Shown here piece after piece: positions 5,390 to 9,291 of a stretch of 9,291 nucleotides of DNA. Origin of the DNA: an uncultured Bacilli bacterium (GTDB taxonomy: Bacteria; Bacillota_I; Bacilli_A; RFN20; CAG-826). The notes under the pieces are model-generated. The model ran no database searches and was not told the origin of the DNA. It saw nothing but the letters and a program-made list of their open reading frames with translations. Both the position numbers and the translations under genes were made by a program. Where the stretch lies: NCBI GenBank assembly GCA_944342125.1, contig CALVMF010000045.1:1-9291 (forward strand), given 5' to 3'. Within the stretch, counting starts at the first letter, position 1. Each line of letters begins with the position of its first letter.

Positions 5390-8300
5390 ATGAAAAGATT
5401 AATCGGATATTTATCAATTACTGGCGCATTATTAACAGGCGTATTAGTTGGAGTTGTTCCAACTTTACTTTCTGTAAATGGCAATAGTGATTTTTCTTCA
5501 TCAAACAGATTTGTTTTTAAGATTTCGGATAAAAGATTAAGTGCAGATTTTTCTGAAGGAACTTTAACAAATGGTGGAAACTTGACTTATAACGAAAGTG
5601 ATGGAACTGCTTTAGAGCAAGTTACAGATGTTATTAAGGAAAGGTTAAGCTTAGCTGAAGTATCAAGTTATCAATTAGAAAGTTATGCAGATAATATGTT
5701 TGCTTTAACCTTTAAAGATTCAAATCAAAACTATGAAGACATTATTTCATACCTCACATTTTCTAATTCTTTAATGTTTAAAAATGCAGATGAAGAATAC
5801 AATTTGGGCTATAGCGCAGAAGATGTTTATAACAACAATACCACAGCTGAAAACAATCAACTTTTTGAAGAAGGAAGTGCAACTGTACAATATAAAGATA
5901 ACTATCCTTATGTTGTAGTTAAACTTGCTAATCCTGATAACTTCAAAACTATGTTTGATGGTATTAAAGAAGCAAGCGAAGGTGAAGAAGGCAGCGACGC
6001 AGATACAGATGCTGGAAGCGATACAGATACCGATACCAGCACTGGAGAAGATACGGGCGGTGATACAACTGGCGGAGATAGTGATACTGGCGGTGATACC
6101 AGTGGTGGTGAAAGTGGCGGAACAGTAGACACTGGCACAAGTGAAGCTCATCACTTTAAGCAAATTTCAAGAGCAGAAGATTTATCAACAACTACAGATA
6201 CATCAACTGGTTCGACAACTACTGAAGATGGCGAAACTGAAGAGGTCGAAAAAGTTGATCCTAATAAAGCTATTTTCGTTGTTAATAATTGGTTAAACGG
6301 CCTTAATTTACAAGGCTTACTTGATAACGAAAACGGCAATATCACTGATGAGAATTTTAGCAACTACGTTCTCACTTATTTTAATGTCGAAAATCCTTCA
6401 AGTTTTATTTGGGATTATGATTCAAGTTTAAGTGAAGAAGAACAAGAAGCTAAAACTTACGAATATATTTATTTTTCAAATTACAACTTAGGCGCAATAA
6501 ACGGAGATGGCGCTTTAGACGTAACAACAAGTTATCAAACTTATAACGCAATTGAATCCGACGAAGGACTTGCTTATAAAAAAGCAAATTTACTTGCTGA
6601 TAAGCTAAATGCAAGCGATTATAAATTTGATGTTACTTTAATTAATCAATCACAAATTGAGAATAACGAAAATTTAGTTTCTCCTTTCATTGAATACATT
6701 AAACGTGCAGGTCACGTTGAAATTTCAACAGTTTTAATATGCACAATTATTGCTGTTGTAATTGTAAGTTTATTTACTTTATTAAATTATGGCTTATCGG
6801 GTTTATTACCTCTTGTTATTACAGGAGCAAATGTAACAGGAAGCTTGGCGTTATTTAACTTTTTAGGAAACGAATTCAATATTGGAACAATTATTGGTTT
6901 ATTTGCCGTTGCAGCGCTTTCTTTAATAGGATGCACAATTTGGTTGCATAGAGCTAAAGAAGATATATATTTAGGTCGAAATTTAAAGAAATCTTATCAA
7001 GACGCTAACAAGAAAACATTATTGAACTTATTAGATTTTACTGTAATTGGCGCTGTTATTGGACTTTGTGCTTATTTAATTCCTAATTCATTTACGACAT
7101 CTTTTGGTGGTGTTTTCATCATTGGAAGTGTAATTAGTGTTATCACTGTCGGAATTATTTTTAGAGCAGTAAGCTGGTTACTTTACAATTCTCAATTTGC
7201 TCAAAATCATTTAAAACTTTTCGGTATTGAAAAGAAAATGGTGCCTGATTTATCAAAAGGCGAAAAACCTACTTATTTTGATGCTTATAATAAAAGAAGT
7301 AGCAAAACAACATTTAAAGTTACTGGAATAATCGCAGCAGTTTTACTCGTTGCTAGTATTGTTGGAATTACAACTTTTCAAGTAATGAACGGCAATATTT
7401 ATAATGCTACAAGTAGTGAAGTTAATTCAAAGCTTGTTTTAAGATATGATTTAAGTAACGCAAGCGACAACTATAATGTTGACACTCAAGAAATTAATAT
7501 TCAAAAAGCACTCGGAGAAATTTATTTCGATGAGCAAGGTCAAGAGCAAGTCTTTGATAGTGAAATGGATGTTAATTCTTTCTATTATGAATATGTCTAT
7601 GGCGATACCAACCCTATTACAAATAGAGAGTACTATTTTGTTGTCGATTTAGGCTCTGCCTTAGATGTTTTAAATACAAGTAATACTAATTACTATGTGA
7701 AAAATGACGATGGAAGTACCTTTACGGTGGCTAATGGAATAAGTGCAGCTATTACAACTAGCATTGAAAATTATGTTGGTTCAAATTATGCAGCCACAAC
7801 AGAAGTAAATGCTTCATATAATTACACTGATGATTTAGTTAATATGTATGTAGCTATTTCAACCGCAATATCAACTGCAATTATTTTATTCTATTTCTTA
7901 TTTAGATTTGGTCCTTCAAAAGCTTTAACTGCCTTAACAGTAGGAGCAACAACATTAGTTTCAGTAGTTGGAATTTTCTCATTAGTTAGAGGTCCATTTA
8001 GCAGTGAAATTACTTTGGGATTATTGCTTGTTTCATTTATTGCTTACATCATTTTAGACTTATTCTTTACAAATGAAAGATTAGCTTATCTTGAAAATAG
8101 GCATGACTTAAAAGAATTATCTAGTAGAGAAGAAAAATACGATTATGCTGGAAATTCACTATATAACTATATCGTGATTAATATGATGCTAGTCGCATTT
8201 ATTGTTCTTTCATTCTTCTTTACGCCTGCTTTCGATAAAAATACATTATTATTGATATTAGTTGGAATGTTCCTATTAGTTATCTTTATTAAAGCATTAG

Positions 8301-8455
8301 AGTTACCAATTCAAATGTTCTATGCAAGACACTTTGAAAAACTTGGTAAGAGAATGGCAGAAAATAGACAAACAAGATCAAATAATAAAAAATCTAACAA
8401 ACCTGTATATGATGATGGACCACAAGAAGCTATCTTTATTGATATTAATGATTAG
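5390..8455 (+). CDS. secDF: Fused protein translocase accessory subunit SecDF
   Basis: SecDF is the membrane partner of SecYEG that uses ion-motive force to pull exported proteins across. This 1021-residue protein has the fused SecD-SecF plan: span 1 at about 5-27, a long extracytoplasmic domain (28-440), five spans (444-598), then the SecF half with span 7 (643-664), a second external domain (665-820) and five spans (821-975): 12 in total. A T/D/G-rich low-complexity insert (about 196-286) interrupts the first external domain. The charged cytoplasmic tail ends at 1021. By eye the SecD motif VDANI reads LIGC (512-515), losing the conserved Asp, while the SecF Asp is kept at Asp890 and the later SecF Arg is not seen. 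Start chosen by the RBS at 5380. The usual neighbour yajC is absent. Confidence 0.9.
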   Translation: MKRLIGYLSITGALLTGVLVGVVPTLLSVNGNSDFSSSNRFVFKISDKRLSADFSEGTLTNGGNLTYNESDGTALEQVTDVIKERLSLAEVSSYQLESYADNMFALTFKDSNQNYEDIISYLTFSNSLMFKNADEEYNLGYSAEDVYNNNTTAENNQLFEEGSATVQYKDNYPYVVVKLANPDNFKTMFDGIKEASEGEEGSDADTDAGSDTDTDTSTGEDTGGDTTGGDSDTGGDTSGGESGGTVDTGTSEAHHFKQISRAEDLSTTTDTSTGSTTTEDGETEEVEKVDPNKAIFVVNNWLNGLNLQGLLDNENGNITDENFSNYVLTYFNVENPSSFIWDYDSSLSEEEQEAKTYEYIYFSNYNLGAINGDGALDVTTSYQTYNAIESDEGLAYKKANLLADKLNASDYKFDVTLINQSQIENNENLVSPFIEYIKRAGHVEISTVLICTIIAVVIVSLFTLLNYGLSGLLPLVITGANVTGSLALFNFLGNEFNIGTIIGLFAVAALSLIGCTIWLHRAKEDIYLGRNLKKSYQDANKKTLLNLLDFTVIGAVIGLCAYLIPNSFTTSFGGVFIIGSVISVITVGIIFRAVSWLLYNSQFAQNHLKLFGIEKKMVPDLSKGEKPTYFDAYNKRSSKTTFKVTGIIAAVLLVASIVGITTFQVMNGNIYNATSSEVNSKLVLRYDLSNASDNYNVDTQEINIQKALGEIYFDEQGQEQVFDSEMDVNSFYYEYVYGDTNPITNREYYFVVDLGSALDVLNTSNTNYYVKNDDGSTFTVANGISAAITTSIENYVGSNYAATTEVNASYNYTDDLVNMYVAISTAISTAIILFYFLFRFGPSKALTALTVGATTLVSVVGIFSLVRGPFSSEITLGLLLVSFIAYIILDLFFTNERLAYLENRHDLKELSSREEKYDYAGNSLYNYIVINMMLVAFIVLSFFFTPAFDKNTLLLILVGMFLLVIFIKALELPIQMFYARHFEKLGKRMAENRQTRSNNKKSNKPVYDDGPQEAIFIDIND
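5990..6139 (+). repeat. Low-complexity T/D/G repeats inside secDF
   Basis: Codons 201-250 of secDF consist almost only of Thr, Asp, Gly, Ser and Glu. The DNA shows degenerate units built on GGCGGTGATACnAGT (protein GGDTS/T), preceded by GATACAGATACC-type units (DTDT). The stretch is visibly more GC-rich than the rest of the window. It lies outside the membrane in the first large domain and produces spurious open frames on both strands. The pattern suggests expansion of short repeats by slippage. Confidence 0.85.
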
Positions 8456-8470
8456 TTTATTGGTCCAAAT

Positions 8471-9291
8471 ATGAAAAACTCGTTCTTAGAAAAATTATTA
8501 AACTTTTATCAGATTGATTATCAAGATTTGCTCAATGAAAACGAGCAAACTCTTGATGATTTACCAAACAAAGACATCTTTAAAAATGGCAAGAAAATTG
8601 CTGATTTTCTTTTTAATGCTATAAAAAATAGCGAAAAAATCTTAATTTATGGCGATTATGATTGTGATGGCATAATGTCGACATCGATAATCTATAAATG
8701 TTTAGCAAATCAAAATTATAAACCTGGATATTATATTCCAAGTCGCGAATATGATGGATATGGTCTAACAAAAGACAATGTAGATAGATTTTTTAAGCTC
8801 GGTTATAAGATTATTATTTGTGTCGATAATGGTATAACTTTAAATGAGGTAGTCGACTACGCTAATTCTTTAGGTATTATCGTAGTAATTTTAGACCATC
8901 ATCAAATCGGCGAAAAAGTCCCAAATACCGAATATATAATGCATCCTGAATATGATGCTTTTGGCCCTTATAATATTAGCGCTGGAGCCGTATCTTTTTA
9001 TTTTTCTTTAATTTATTTAAATAGATTTGATGAATATCTATTTTCTTTAGCAACTTTATCTTTATTAAGCGATTCCATGCCATTACTTGCTTATAACCAC
9101 TTATTTGTTAAAGAAGGCTTAAAAATTATTAATAAAAACCATTACAAACAATTTTTTCGCTTATTAAAAAACTCAGATATACCTGAATTAAATGAAGATG
9201 ATTTATATATGCAAGTCATACCAAAAGTCAATTCGATTTGTCGAGTTTTAAACGATGATAAGCGCTTTAATATTGTTAAATATTTTATTGA
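8471..9291 (+). CDS. recJ: Single-stranded-DNA exonuclease RecJ, N-terminal part (3' end outside window)
   Basis: RecJ is a 5'-to-3' single-strand DNA exonuclease of the DHH phosphoesterase family, used in recombination and repair. The frame is open for 273 codons to the right edge; the full protein is usually longer than 550 residues. It shows the DHH motifs: GDYDCDGI (61-68), VDNGI (118-122), LDHHQ (141-145), and LLSDSMPL (198-205) for the fourth motif; GYGL (96-99) and SAGAVSF (170-176) are also as in RecJ. A diverged PKVNSICR (251-258) matches the family's PRINAAGR. Start ATG 8471 is 15 nt after secDF with no clear SD, so coupling or read-through from secDF is likely. RecJ following secDF is the usual Bacilli order. 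Confidence 0.93.
   Translation, partial: MKNSFLEKLLNFYQIDYQDLLNENEQTLDDLPNKDIFKNGKKIADFLFNAIKNSEKILIYGDYDCDGIMSTSIIYKCLANQNYKPGYYIPSREYDGYGLTKDNVDRFFKLGYKIIICVDNGITLNEVVDYANSLGIIVVILDHHQIGEKVPNTEYIMHPEYDAFGPYNISAGAVSFYFSLIYLNRFDEYLFSLATLSLLSDSMPLLAYNHLFVKEGLKIINKNHYKQFFRLLKNSDIPELNEDDLYMQVIPKVNSICRVLNDDKRFNIVKYFI

Noticed and set aside
5771..6163. Reverse-strand open frames at 5771-6163 and 5908-6138
   Set aside because: They are antisense shadows of secDF. Their composition (Val/Ser/Pro or Thr/Cys/Ile runs) mirrors its repeats, and they have no ribosome binding site or family features.
5925..6363. Forward frame 5925-6128 and reverse frame 6151-6363
   Set aside because: Both lie inside secDF and are by-products of the T/D/G-rich, stop-poor repeats.
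1..9291. Defence system, CRISPR array, insertion sequence or prophage
   Set aside because: No spaced repeats, transposase motifs, terminal inverted repeats, integrase or phage genes are visible. No tRNA or rRNA gene was recognised. The genes form a conserved housekeeping order.

Overview
The window is AT-rich, single-stranded in layout (every real gene is on the + strand) and tightly packed. It looks like a core chromosomal segment of a low-GC Bacilli or Mollicutes-related bacterium. The evidence is the Prp protease (ysxB) between L21 and L27, an L27 with a cleavable N-terminal extension, a fused SecDF, and the order rplU-prp-rpmA-obgE-ruvAB-secDF-recJ. TGG encodes Trp and ruvA ends in TGA, so the standard bacterial code (table 11) is likely rather than the mycoplasma code. 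I cannot name the species.

Region 1 (1-1313): the 3' end of valS (valyl-tRNA synthetase), then a 61-residue unidentified membrane peptide gene. The peptide N-terminus resembles a bacteriocin leader, and its Shine-Dalgarno (SD) sequence is locked inside a perfect 9-bp hairpin. Region 2 (1314-2461): a promoter, a structured leader of the L21-leader type, then rplU, prp and rpmA, closed by a strong intrinsic terminator. Prp is predicted to trim the L27 encoded next to it. Region 3 (2478-5270): obgE (ribosome-assembly GTPase), ruvA and ruvB (Holliday junction branch migration). ruvA starts with TTG without an SD, and ruvA and ruvB overlap. Region 4 (5271-9291): a probable promoter, a 12-span SecDF with a T/D/G-rich low-complexity insert and apparently missing proton-relay residues, then the start of recJ, which runs off the right edge.

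Compared with the usual Bacilli order (ruvAB-queA-tgt-yajC-secDF-recJ), queA, tgt and yajC are absent between ruvB and secDF. Most of the window is ordinary housekeeping DNA. The parts most worth a second look are the small peptide gene with its SD-sequestering hairpin, and the divergent SecDF.
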